This document shows, in pieces, positions 45,641 through 56,062 of a DNA stretch of 64,000 bases; the first letter of the stretch is position 1; each line of letters begins with the position of its first letter. This stretch comes from Diphasiastrum complanatum (Eukaryota; Streptophyta; Lycopodiopsida; Lycopodiales; Lycopodiaceae). A program made the position numbers and the translations under genes. Under the pieces are notes generated by a model. It did no database searches. It was not told the origin of the DNA and saw nothing but the letters and a program-made list of their open reading frames with translations. The DNA is taken from NCBI GenBank assembly GCA_029204225.1, contig CM055099.1, positions 58,231,982 to 58,295,981 of the forward strand. The letters run 5' to 3'.

Positions 45641-46173
45641 CAATGTTGCCTAGGTTTATACTCAGCAAAATGAGACTTCCAAAGCATTTACTAGCCTTTG
45701 TTAGGGTCCATCTAGCCTCTTTAAGTCATGATCAATATCTAGAAGATACCAACGTCCAATGCCACCAATGTCATCTCTCATCTATCATTAAGTCCAACTA
45801 GTAGTCATTAACTATTTAAAGATGGACACAACAAATTCCTTTATTTTTTTATTTATGAAAATATGTTACCTAATTTTATTCACTCTACAAGTGAATTGTC
45901 ATTATGTAACTGATATCCAAACTTGCACCCAAGCTCAAGTCATCATCTTCTTCCACCATGTAGGTAAGTAATGTTATAAATATTGATTGTCCACATTAAA
46001 CTTTCATTTCTGAAACATCTTACAAAGGCTTCACGCCTTCAAGCATTAAGCACATAGATAAGTTTCAAAAATTAGTGATTTGATTTAATGGACAAGTGTC
46101 TCATCTCAATATAACTGACTATAAATCAATAGATGATAAGAAATTGCCATCTTGAAATTCCTATTGAATTTTG
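45641..46173. other. AT-rich sequence, nothing recognised
   Basis: No domain, repeat or LTR end was found before the LTR beginning at 46174. Confidence 0.5.
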
Positions 46174-46601
46174 TGTCGCAAAACTTGGGGATGACTGGCA
46201 GCGGAAGCTCGAAGCTTTGAGCGTAGTGTGTAGGAACGGAAACGCAACAGTTGGCAGCAAATTATTCAAGAAGAATGATTCATACAAGTTACACAAATGA
46301 ACAATACAGTAGTGAGACAAAAAATGCACTCTGATTAATATCAACAGTGAGTACAATGGCTTGAAGTAATAACTTCAGCTTTCTGAGCAGAATTACGCTG
46401 GCTACAGATAACTCTGATTAAATAGAACATCTACATAGCTTGATTCAACTAGTATATACATGTACAAGTGTCGAGAGACAAATATCCTATAAGCCTTAAA
46501 TGTCATTTATGTCAGTCTTTGTATATGTACAAAGTCGATAACCGCCCTTGGGATATTTAGCAGTCCAGCTATTTTTTAGGGTTGATGCTAAGTTGGCGAC
46601 A
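46174..46601 (-). repeat. Probable 3' LTR of gypsy element H
   Basis: The 428 bp are bounded by a terminal inverted hexamer (TGTCGC...GCGACA) and lie just downstream, on the minus strand, of a gypsy RNase H and a short tract ggcggcagaccga. No second copy exists in the window, so the call rests on its ends and position. The 5' LTR of the same unit is of a different type. Confidence 0.55.
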
Positions 46602-48514
46602 TCGGTCTGCCGCCTTAGACCGAAGGCATGTAAAACCTAAAGGTGCCCTTAGACTGGCGTGAGCATACCTTGGGATGAGAAGTACTTGAGTGATACATTA
46701 TCAGTGAACGCCTTAAAGGGTTTTCCCGCCACATAATGTCTCCAATGCTCCACTGCTTGAACTACTGCGACCATTTCTTTTTCATGAGTTGGCCATCGTC
46801 GCTCTACATCACTCAATTTCTTTGAAAAATATGCAACAGGTTTTCCGTCTTGCATCAGCACGGCCCCAATAGCAAAGTTCGACACGTCTGTATGTATTTC
46901 AAAAGGTTTGCTAAATTCCAGTAAGGCAAGAATGGGTTCTTGAGTGATCCGTCATTTTAGTTCTTGGAACGCTGCTTCACATTCCGGTGTCCATGTCATC
47001 TTCAGATGAGTCTTGGTCTGCTCCAACAGTGGTGCCACAATTTTGCTAAATGCCTCAATGAATCTCTTGTAAAAGTTACATAAGCCCACAAAGGATTTGA
47101 TGCCATGAACAGTCTTAGGAGCCAGCCAATCCAAGATAGTCTTGATCTTCTTAGGATCCATCCGAATTCGTCCGTAGCCTATAACGTGTCCAAGGAAATC
47201 AACTTCCTCTACCACAAATTCACATTTTTCTCTTTTCGCGAACAAGCTGTTCTTCCTTAGTCGTTGAAGGACAGTCCTTAAATGTTTAATGTGATCTTTG
47301 AGGCTACGACTAAACACCAAGATGTCATCGATGTACACAATGACAAATTCATCTAAGCAGTCTTGAAAAATGTTGTTCATCAACGTGCGAAAAGTGGCTG
47401 GTGCGTTTGTTAGACCGAACGGCATCAGCCTAAATTCGTGACTCCCATACCGTGTTCGAAAAGCCGTTTTGTGCTTATCGCCTTTAGCTATTCGAATTTG
47501 GTGATATCCAGATCTAAGATCTATTCGGCTAAAATATCTGGCATGTTTGAGCTGGTCGAACAGGTCATCAATTCTAGGCATGGGATACTTGTTCTTGATG
47601 GTACCCTTGTTGAGCATGCGGTAATCCACACACATCCGTAGTGTCTTGTCCGCCTTTTCCACGAATAGTACAGGGGCTCCAAAAGGCAAAGCACTGGGTC
47701 TAATGAATCCTTTGTCTATCAATTCACCAAGTTGTCGTTTCAGTTCCACCAACTCTTCTTGGGACATCCTATAAGGTGCTCGTGAAGTTGGTTCTGTTCT
47801 TGGTACCAACTCAATCTTATGGTCCACTGGTCTTCGAGGAGGTAACTTAGGTGGGAGTTCTTCTGGAAACACATCGCTAAATTCCTCTAGCAAATCTGCC
47901 ACCTCCTTTGGCAAGTTTTTCTGTTGTGCATTTTTCCCTTCTGGAACCTCTCTGCAGATACAAAGAAAGCACTTTGACCTTTTCCCTTTCGCCATGCTTT
48001 TAATCACAGATGCAGCAACCAGATTTTGTTCAATATCGGTTCCCTTCGCGTTCCCTCCAGGCAGAGCTTTTGTCATACAGATCTGTCCCTTGTAATCCAA
48101 GAGAACCAAGTTTGAGCTCCTACCCAAAACTGCAATACAATGTTCATTTAGCCAGGGAAGGCCCAAAATTACATCGAAGGCATCCATCTCTAAAATCAGA
48201 AAGCTAAGTTTAGCCTTCCATCTCCCAATTTGCACCGAGATGTTCAATGTCGCTTTGTCTGCGTCCAGTGCTCCCTTTGTCGTTTCTACCTTGAGCGTTG
48301 ATGTTACATTTTTGGTCGGCAAGCTGAACTGTTCTACTACGCTCCTTGAAATATAGTTATGTGAAGCTCCGGAGTCGATCATGAAATCTGACTTCCTCCC
48401 CGCGATCTTTCCAGATAGGAATAATAATCTTGAACCAATCTTGGGGGTTGCCCCATGGAAGCTCCTTTCCATACTTGTATGTCGTCTACACACAAATGTA
48501 AATTCCTCCTTCAA
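46602..48514 (-). pseudogene. Gypsy element H pol: protease, RT, RNase H; integrase missing
   Basis: On the minus strand one frame runs from 48514 to 46649 with one TGA (46951-46949). Protease has [14 protein letters not shown] (about residues 42-55). RT has [37 protein letters not shown] and [14 protein letters not shown]. RNase H has IHTDVSNFAIGAVL, HEKEMVAVVQAV and FTDNVSLKYF, so its catalytic D, E and D are visible. The frame ends soon after, and the sequence jumps to the 3' LTR approach, so integrase is deleted. Gag is also missing upstream. RT motifs are typical of chromovirus-like gypsy elements. Confidence 0.88.
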
Positions 48515-49211
48515 CTCCCAACTAGATCAGATCACCTGGAAGAAGTTAAGCAACCAGGGGTTATTCAGGTCCAAACAAGCACACCACAAACGAACATACC
48601 AACCAAAGCAAACACAGAGGATCCCTCTCAAGCCACATTCCCCTTGAGACCGGACGTAGGACCTTTGCCTAACCGCGCCCACACAAATCTATCACAGAAT
48701 TAGCCCACGGGGAAACATCCATCCAACCATCCGTGCTTTCACCATTAAGCAGCACATTGCCTCAGTCACGCCCCACCACTTTTTGGTCGATAGCCCTTAT
48801 AGCTAAACGATCGGCAGCTATCCCGCACCGGCAGCTAACCACCTGTGCTTTACACCCGAATTCGAGCAGCATCTCTATATCAATGGTCTAACCCGTACAA
48901 TTCGAATATGTCACCCCGCACCCCACAAGGCACAGACCGTGCTTTCACCAACCTAATGGCAGCACATTGCCTCATCTGTCCTACGTGCAGACGGTGCCAG
49001 GCCCGAACCGCGGAAACTGACCGTGCTTACACCTCGAGGGCAGCACTTTGACTCATCAAGTCCCCCATTCTGCCGACCACCCCGACCGTGGGCGCACCCG
49101 TGCTTACACTGTGGGCAGCACCTTGCGCAACGGTTGTCCTGACAAATCCCAAAATGTGGCCATCCCTGTGAGACTTGCGTAGCTGACTGGCTAGTCGGCT
49201 CTGATACCACA
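48515..49211 (-). mobile_element. Leader of the H/B gypsy unit with primer site
   Basis: On the minus strand this is the leader that follows the B-type 5' LTR. TGGTATCAGAGCC (49209-49197) is followed by sequence homologous to the family A leader (cgtttagctataagggc at about 48795-48815; compare 25371-26300). It degrades towards 48600, where it joins the protease frame with no gag between. Family A and this gypsy unit thus share leader and primer site. Confidence 0.8.
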
Positions 49212-49292
49212 TGTTGCGCCGACGCCTCAAAGGGCGCTGGGACTTGAGCGGTTTTTCCAACACGCGCTTAAGTCTAACATTCATCCATCATG
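49212..49292 (-). repeat. Family B 5' LTR of the H/B unit, inner end
   Basis: It starts TGTTGCGCC and matches the solo B LTR from 31113. It is cut by copia-2 at 49293 and continues at 55154. The last five bases (TCATG) are the duplicated target. Confidence 0.88.
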
Positions 49293-49945
49293 TGTGAAAA
49301 ATTGTCAACTAGTAGTATTTTCCTAACTTGAGATTTTGTAGGCCTATGGCCAAATAAAAGTTAGAGATAGGTTCATACATGTATGTAGAGGCCCAAAGTA
49401 TGTGTACACTACTTTTGAGGTCACATTAATTAGAGGAGGTCGAGTGTGGAGCTCTTCTATTGGCTCATAATTTGGTGCATTCCTATTTGACCAAATTTCT
49501 AGGTATATGGGTGAATCCTATTGGACCCCAATTTTAGCCTATCATAAGACAAGTGGCCAAGAGGCACTATGGCTGCTATAAATAGCCATCTCCACGAGTA
49601 TGTACACATCTCATTTTCATTCTATTGAATGAATGTTATGCTCTTTGAAGATCCATCTTCTTCTCTCTCACTTTTTTGTTCATATCTTGCATTCTAGCCA
49701 CTAGAATTGTGATTTCTTTGTTGCTATGGCTTCACACGTGTGAAATGCAGGTTGTAGGCTCTGAAGTACGGACAGGGACAACAAGTTTCTGTTTGTGGAA
49801 GCTTATGATCAGATTTTGATGTTTAGTTGATGTTTAGTATGCTTAACATCACAATTTCTATCATTTTTTCAATCTAGATGTGCATAACTTCCATGGCCAA
49901 GATCTTTATGAAACTTTAGCATCTTTTGGATCTGAGTTTTTCACA
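49293..49945 (+). repeat. 5' LTR of copia-2
   Basis: TGTGAAAAATTG...TTTTTCACA. TATAAATA at 49577-49584 is a likely TATA box. Palindrome TTCACACGTGTGAA at 49731-49744. Confidence 0.96.
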
Positions 49946-49957
49946 TGGTATCAGAGC
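49946..49957 (+). other. Primer-binding site of copia-2
   Basis: TGGTATCAGAGC directly after the LTR. Confidence 0.95.
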
Positions 49958-50554
49958 ATTAGGCGGCCAAATGTGCAGGTTTTGCCAGATTTAGAAGAGA
50001 TTTGTGGGCGAGTTTGCTTTTGTAGCATTCCAATCAAGTTTCTAGCTAAAAATCTTGTTGATTTATGTGTAGAAATTGGATCTTTGTGATCAAAACATCA
50101 TTTGTATGCATTTCAATTGAAGTAGGGCGAATTCCCTCTGTACTTATCAGAATAAGGAGACAAAAATTGTTTTGGAAAGAGGGAGATGCAAGATCCAACA
50201 AGATCCTATTAGTTTTCCATTCTAGCATATAGTTTTTTGATTCAATTTCTTGCTTCTTCATGTCAAAAACTTCAAATTTGATGTAACCCTCTGATTTTCA
50301 GTTTGCTGAATGATTCAAGAGTGTATTTCAATCTTAGGAGTGAGGGAAAAGCAAGTATATTGAGGTTTGGTCTTGGTTTGATCAAGAAATCATAAAACTA
50401 GTGGCTAAAATTAAGGAAAAAGTGAGGAAAAGAGAGAAAAAGTAAGGTTTTAGGTTCCAAATCTTTGTGATTTCTTCTTGTGTTTCATTTGTTGATTCAA
50501 GAGAGTGCTTAGTGCATTGGAACAGGTCAAAGATCAGAGATCAATCATTGCAAC

Positions 50555-53500
50555 ATGGCTACAAATGGAGGCTACATGTTGGAAAGCAATGATAGGCTTA
50601 CCTCCCTCAACTATTCTACTTGGAAAGTAAGGATGGAGTCTTTGCTTGAGATGAATGAGTTGATGGATATTGTTGTAGGTGTGGAGGAGAGACCTTTGGC
50701 ACCTCAAGAACAATTGAGGTATGACAAGAGGGCAAAGAAAGCCCTTCACATGATCAAGATGAATGTGACAAATGAGCTTATCAAAGAGGTTGGTAAGTGC
50801 ACATCATCTAGTGAAGCTTGGGAAGCCTTGAAGAAGGTTTATGAATCCAAGTCTACTTCTAGAGTGTTGACTTTAAGAAGGCAAATCTTTTCTTGTATGC
50901 AAAAGAAGAGTGAGAATGGACATGCTTTTGTTTTGAGAGTTAAAGCATTGAATGATGAGTTAGCATGCATTAATGATGGCATAAATAATGAGGAGCTTGT
51001 TCAAGTGATTCTCAATGGCTTGTTGGATGATCATGCTAATCTTGTTCAAAGTTATGCTATCCAAAAATGTTTACCAAGTGTTGGAGACTTGCAAGAGGTC
51101 TTGTTGGCTGAAGAATTCAGGTTGCAAGCAAGAGTGGGAGCATCTTCTACATCTCAAGGAGGAGAAGAGGAGGCAATGTTCTCTAAAGGCAAGTTCAAGG
51201 GCAAAGGTAAAAGCAATTGGTCTAAAGGGCAAGACCAAGGTGAGCACTCTACTTTTGGCAAAAAGAAGGATAGATCTAAGCTAAAATGTTTCTATTGTGG
51301 AGTCAAAGGGCATTTTGCTAGTGATTGTTTTAAGAAAAAGAGGGATCAAGGGGAAAAGCAAACCAATCTAACTATTGATGAGGGTGGGGATGAGCTTCTT
51401 TCAAATGATGCTTTTGTTATGTCATCTTGCTTGTTGGCTAATCATGGAGACATTGATCCTTGGTGGATTGATAGTGGAGCCACTTCTCATATGACATATC
51501 ATAAAGAGTATTTTTCATCTTTAATGGCATTTGATGGTGATAGGAAGGTAATCTATACCGCAAATGATGGTGAGTGTGCAATCAAGGGGATTGGCACAAT
51601 TCCTATTTCACTTTCTACAAATAGGAATATAGAATTGAAAGATGTTTTGCTCATTCCATCCATTACCAAGAACTTACTTAGTGTAAGCCAAATGCTTGAC
51701 AAAGGATTCAAAGTTGAGTTTGATGGTGATGCTTGCTTGATCAAAAAGGGGTGTAGTATCATTGCAAAAGGGAAAAGGCAAGGGAAATTGTTCAAGCTTG
51801 ATGCATGTGTTGTTGCTAACCAAGTTGGATGCATGGCAAATGAACAAATGTCAATTCAAGAGGTATGGCATAAAAGGATGGGACATCTCAACTACAAGGC
51901 CTTGGAGGTAATAGCCAAAAAGGAGGTAGTAAGGGGACTTCCCAAGTCTCTTACTTGCTTGAATCATGTTTGTGAAGAATGTGCTTTGTCTAAATCACAT
52001 AGATTGCCATATACTAGATCTATATCTAGATCTAAGATGCCTTTTTCTCTCTTGCATTCGGATATTCATGGTGTTACTACAATTAGCAATGGAGGTGCTA
52101 AGATGTATGTAACTTTCATTGATGATTTTAGTAGATTTTGTTGGGTTTATCTACTAAAGAGCAAGGATGAGGTGTTTGATGTGTTTGTCAAGTTCAAAGT
52201 TGCTATTGAGACTCAATTTACAACCAAAATCAAATGCTTGAGGAGCGACAATGGTGGTGAATACATTTCTAACAAATTCAAAGCCTTTTGCGATGAGCAT
52301 GGGATCAAGAGGGAGTACACATGTCCAAGAACACCACAACAAAATGGAGTGGCCGAGAGGAAGAATAGAACCTTGTGTGAGAGTGCAAAGGCAATGAGAT
52401 TGAATGCTAATCTTCCTAAACCTTTTTGGAGTGATGCTTTGTTGTGTGCAAATTTCCTATGCAATAGATGGCCAAGTGTTGTATTGGAAGGAAAAACCCC
52501 TTTTGAAGCGTTGTTTGGTACGAAGCCTAATGTCAAGTTTCTAAGAACTTTTGGATGCATTTGCTACTTCAACATTACTCTTGATGATAGAACTAAGGAG
52601 GATCCATCTTCAAGAAAGGGCATTTTTGTTGGTTATAGTGAAGTAAGCAAAGCATATAGGATTTATGTTCCTTCAATCAAGAAAGTGTTCACAAGTAGGG
52701 ATGTCATTTTTGATGAAAGTAACATTCCAAAAGTTGTTTCAAGTGATGATGGTGTTGTTGCAACTAATGTGCTTGATGACAATGGAGTTGATGACACATT
52801 GGATGTGGATGTTGAAGAAGCCTCTTCAAGTCAAATTCCAAGGAGAACTCCAAGGCATAAAGTGAAACCCTCAAGGCTCACTTATGATGGCAAAGGTAAG
52901 CAAGTGGTGGATGGATCCAACTATGCTTTCCTAACTTCTTTTGATGTACCTTCATGTGTAGATGAAGCAAGGCAAAAAGAGGAATGGATCCAAGCAATGG
53001 ATCTTGAGTTTGAAGCACTTATGAAGAACAACACATGGAGATTGGTGGAGCTTCCAAAGGGCAAAAGTGCAATTGGATGCAAATGGATCTTCAAGGTAAA
53101 GACAAATCAAGATGGATCTATCAACAAGTTGAAGGCAAGGTTGGTGGCTAAAGGTTATGCTCAAGAGCATGGCATTGACTATGAGGAAACCTTTGCACCC
53201 GTGGCAAAGATGGTGAGCATAAGAGTAATCATTTCCCTTGCAACTCTTTATGGATGGGATCTTTGGCAATTAGACATTTCTAATGCTTTCTTGAATGGTG
53301 ATCTTGAAGAGGAAGTCTACATGGAGCAACCCGAGAGCTATGTTTCTCATAGCAAGCCTAATCATGTGTGTTTTCTACAAAAAAGTTTGTATGGTCTTAA
53401 GCAAGCACCAAGGAGTTGGTATGCTAGGCTTAACTCTTTTCTACTTTCTCAAAACTTCACTATGAGTGAGTATGATCATTCACTTTACTTTAGAATTAGT

Positions 53501-54505
53501 GCTAATGATGTTACAATCCTTATAATTTATGTGGATGACATTATTTTAAGTGGAGGGAACAAGGAAGATATAGAAGATATCAAGAAAGCACTAAAAAAGG
53601 AATTTGAAGTGCATGATCTTGGTCTTTTGAGCTATATCTTAGGAATAGAAGTAATTAGAACTTCTCAAATCACTTTTATTTCACAAGAGAAGTATGCTAT
53701 TTCTATTCTCAATAGATTTCATATGGTAGATGCAAATCCTATTGATACACCTATGGAATCACATGTAAAGCTAACTATAAGAGGTAATGAAAGATCCTTC
53801 GAGGACATTACTCTCTATAGGAAGCTAATAGGTTCTCTTATATATCTAACCATCACAAGACCTGATTTATCTTATTGTGTTGGTAGATTAAGCCAATTCA
53901 TGCAAGATCCTAGCATAGAACATTGGAAACTAGGAAAGAGGATCTTGAGATACATCTCGGGAACAAAAGATTTTGGCATTGTTTATAGAGGCTCATCACC
54001 TAACTTATTTGGTTTTTCAGATTCAGATTTTGCAGGAGACCTTATGGATAGAAAATCCATAAATGCACATGCTATTTTCATAGGTGATGGAGCTATCTCA
54101 TGGATGTCGAAGAAACAAGCAACTATATCACTTTCTTCTAGTGAGGCCGAGTACAAAGCTTTGACATCATGCACAAAGGAGATGGTGTGGATCAAGAGGA
54201 TGATTATGGAGCTTCATTTGCTGGATTTTTCAGAGAGTCCAATCATCTTTTGTGACAACCTTTCAGCCCAAAGTCTAGCAAGCAATCCGGTTTTCCATGC
54301 AAGGAGCAAACATATCGAGGTGGCTTACCATTTTGTGAGAGAACAAGTGTTGGCAAAAGAGATCAAGCTTGAACATGTCCCATCAAAGGAATGTGTGGCT
54401 GATATCTTTACCAAAGCATTGGGAAAGGACTTATTTTTCAAGCATAGAACAAGTCTTGGTGTACTTTCTAAATCTATGCTAAAACTAGTTGAAGAGGGAG
54501 TGTGA
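50555..54505 (+). CDS. Copia-2 Gag-Pol polyprotein, intact
   Basis: A 1316-residue copia polyprotein from ATG 50555. Gag lies at about residues 1-285 with zinc knuckle CFYCGVKGHFASDC at about 245-258. Protease has WWIDSGATS at about 302-310. Integrase has HKRMGH and CEEC (about 438-477) and the acidic triad in HSDI (about 502), SDNGGEY (about 563) and GVAERKNR (about 599). RT has EETFAPVAKM, LDISNAFLNG and YVDDIIL (about 992-997). RNase H has SDSDFAGD (about 1154) and SEAEYKAL. No frame damage is seen. The terminal TGA (54503-54505) uses bases 3-5 of the 3' LTR. It is related to decayed D1, D2 and E and more distantly to copia-1. Confidence 0.96.
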   Translation: MATNGGYMLESNDRLTSLNYSTWKVRMESLLEMNELMDIVVGVEERPLAPQEQLRYDKRAKKALHMIKMNVTNELIKEVGKCTSSSEAWEALKKVYESKSTSRVLTLRRQIFSCMQKKSENGHAFVLRVKALNDELACINDGINNEELVQVILNGLLDDHANLVQSYAIQKCLPSVGDLQEVLLAEEFRLQARVGASSTSQGGEEEAMFSKGKFKGKGKSNWSKGQDQGEHSTFGKKKDRSKLKCFYCGVKGHFASDCFKKKRDQGEKQTNLTIDEGGDELLSNDAFVMSSCLLANHGDIDPWWIDSGATSHMTYHKEYFSSLMAFDGDRKVIYTANDGECAIKGIGTIPISLSTNRNIELKDVLLIPSITKNLLSVSQMLDKGFKVEFDGDACLIKKGCSIIAKGKRQGKLFKLDACVVANQVGCMANEQMSIQEVWHKRMGHLNYKALEVIAKKEVVRGLPKSLTCLNHVCEECALSKSHRLPYTRSISRSKMPFSLLHSDIHGVTTISNGGAKMYVTFIDDFSRFCWVYLLKSKDEVFDVFVKFKVAIETQFTTKIKCLRSDNGGEYISNKFKAFCDEHGIKREYTCPRTPQQNGVAERKNRTLCESAKAMRLNANLPKPFWSDALLCANFLCNRWPSVVLEGKTPFEALFGTKPNVKFLRTFGCICYFNITLDDRTKEDPSSRKGIFVGYSEVSKAYRIYVPSIKKVFTSRDVIFDESNIPKVVSSDDGVVATNVLDDNGVDDTLDVDVEEASSSQIPRRTPRHKVKPSRLTYDGKGKQVVDGSNYAFLTSFDVPSCVDEARQKEEWIQAMDLEFEALMKNNTWRLVELPKGKSAIGCKWIFKVKTNQDGSINKLKARLVAKGYAQEHGIDYEETFAPVAKMVSIRVIISLATLYGWDLWQLDISNAFLNGDLEEEVYMEQPESYVSHSKPNHVCFLQKSLYGLKQAPRSWYARLNSFLLSQNFTMSEYDHSLYFRISANDVTILIIYVDDIILSGGNKEDIEDIKKALKKEFEVHDLGLLSYILGIEVIRTSQITFISQEKYAISILNRFHMVDANPIDTPMESHVKLTIRGNERSFEDITLYRKLIGSLIYLTITRPDLSYCVGRLSQFMQDPSIEHWKLGKRILRYISGTKDFGIVYRGSSPNLFGFSDSDFAGDLMDRKSINAHAIFIGDGAISWMSKKQATISLSSSEAEYKALTSCTKEMVWIKRMIMELHLLDFSESPIIFCDNLSAQSLASNPVFHARSKHIEVAYHFVREQVLAKEIKLEHVPSKECVADIFTKALGKDLFFKHRTSLGVLSKSMLKLVEEGV

Positions 54506-55153
54506 AAAATTGTCAACTAGTAGTATTTTCCTAACTTGAGATTTTGTAGGCCTATGGCCAAATAAAAGTTAGAGATAGGTTCATACATGTATGTAGAGGC
54601 CCAAAGTATGTGTACACTACTTTTGAGGTCACATTAATTAGAGGAGGTCGAGTGTGGAGCTCTTCTATTGGCTCATAATTTGGTGCATTCCTATTTGACC
54701 AAATTTCTAGGTATATGGGTGAATCCTATTGGACCCCAATTTTAGCCTATCATAAGACAAGTGGCCAAGAGGCACTATGGCTGCTATAAATAGCCATCTC
54801 CACGAGTATGTACACATCTCATTTTCATTCTATTGAATGAATGTTATGCTCTTTGAAGATCCATCTTCTTCTCTCTCACTTTTTTGTTCATATCTTGCAT
54901 TCTAGCCACTAGAATTGTGATTTCTTTGTTGCTATGGCTTCACACGTGTGAAATGCAGGTTGTAGGCTCTGAAGTACGGACAGGGACAGCAAGTTTCTGT
55001 TTGTGGAAGCTTATGATCAGATTTTGATGTTTAGTTGATGTTTAGTATGCTTAACATCACAATTTCTATCATTTTTTCAATCTAGATGTGCATAACTTCC
55101 ATGGCCAAGATCTTTATGAAACTTTAGCATCTTTTGGATCTGAGTTTTTCACA
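54501..55153 (+). repeat. 3' LTR of copia-2
   Basis: 653 bp, preceded by the purine tract gaagagggag (54491-54500). Palindrome at 54939-54952, TATAAATA at 54785-54792. The first bases encode the polyprotein stop codon. Confidence 0.96.
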
Positions 55154-55986
55154 TCATGCACTTACGTAAAAGCCAACTCAGAAACGTAACAAGCTTAACC
55201 ATTCAGACTTAAGAAAATTGGAATCCCAACCAACCCGAAATCCAACTCAGAATCCTTCCCCAAAAGGTAACCAAAGGCAAAGACAAGCCACACATGAAAC
55301 CCAAGGCATAGTGGTCGCCAAACTGACCAATTGGCATAGCGGCAAGCCCCATGTCGATGACAGGGTCCCTTAGGCACCAGTGACACAAAAAGGTTGTAGT
55401 AAGGGTCCTTCCACTTGGACCAGTCCCGGAGGCGAAACCGAAATGGTAATCATCCCCAAGGATCAACTTTATTAGATTTGGAAGAGGTTACATTCATACA
55501 TAGACTGACCGGTCTCGGGGCCACCAACACGTGCTGGACATTGTGCCTGGCTCGTGCTGGTAGAGGGAGCTGAGACCTGGCGACTGGATTCCTGGCGCTG
55601 GTTGAGCTGCCCAAGTTTCTGTCTGCCGGACTCCCCCTATAGTTCTGCTGTGATTCGGCGCACCCCCTCTGTTCTGAAACATAGTGCTTTTTGGTAAAGC
55701 ACGCTTTTTGGGACTTAGTTTTTATTTTGCTGATTAAGCCTGGCAGAATCAGTCTGGCTCCCAGACATGGGTCCCGGGAGCCGTTCCGGTGGCAGAATCA
55801 AGTTGCTTCCTGACTAGGCCATGACTCGAGCTCCAGAGCTAGCTCATGACTTGTGACTACTTGACTGGCTCAGCACAGGTCGGAGGCTCAGTCCTTGACG
55901 TTCTAACTTGCTCTGGGACCTTAGGGAGCGTCACCCCTTAGAGTCTTACAGGGCATGCTGGGTGCACCTGAGTCAGCTTTACAACA
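55154..55986 (-). repeat. Family B 5' LTR of the H/B unit, outer part
   Basis: It resumes the B LTR after copia-2 and ends TTACAACA at 55986. With 49212-49292 it totals about 910 bp, like the solo copy. The base run after it is GGAGG; the opposite end of the unit (46169-46173) is TTTTG, so no target duplication matches. Confidence 0.85.
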
Positions 55987-56062
55987 GGAGGGAGATGAGA
56001 ATGCCATTCCCAAGGAGACAACAACAACACAACAAGAGCAGGCTCAATAAGTCCATATCATC

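Larger units (their letters stand above)
49293..55153 (+). mobile_element. Intact copia element copia-2, nested in a family B LTR
   Basis: The 5861-bp element is flanked by TCATG (49288-49292 and 55154-55158). It has two 653-bp LTRs that differ, as far as I can see, at one base (gacaacaag versus gacagcaag near 49789 and 54997), a primer site, and one open 1316-codon frame. It is the youngest datable insertion in the window and looks autonomous. Confidence 0.96.
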
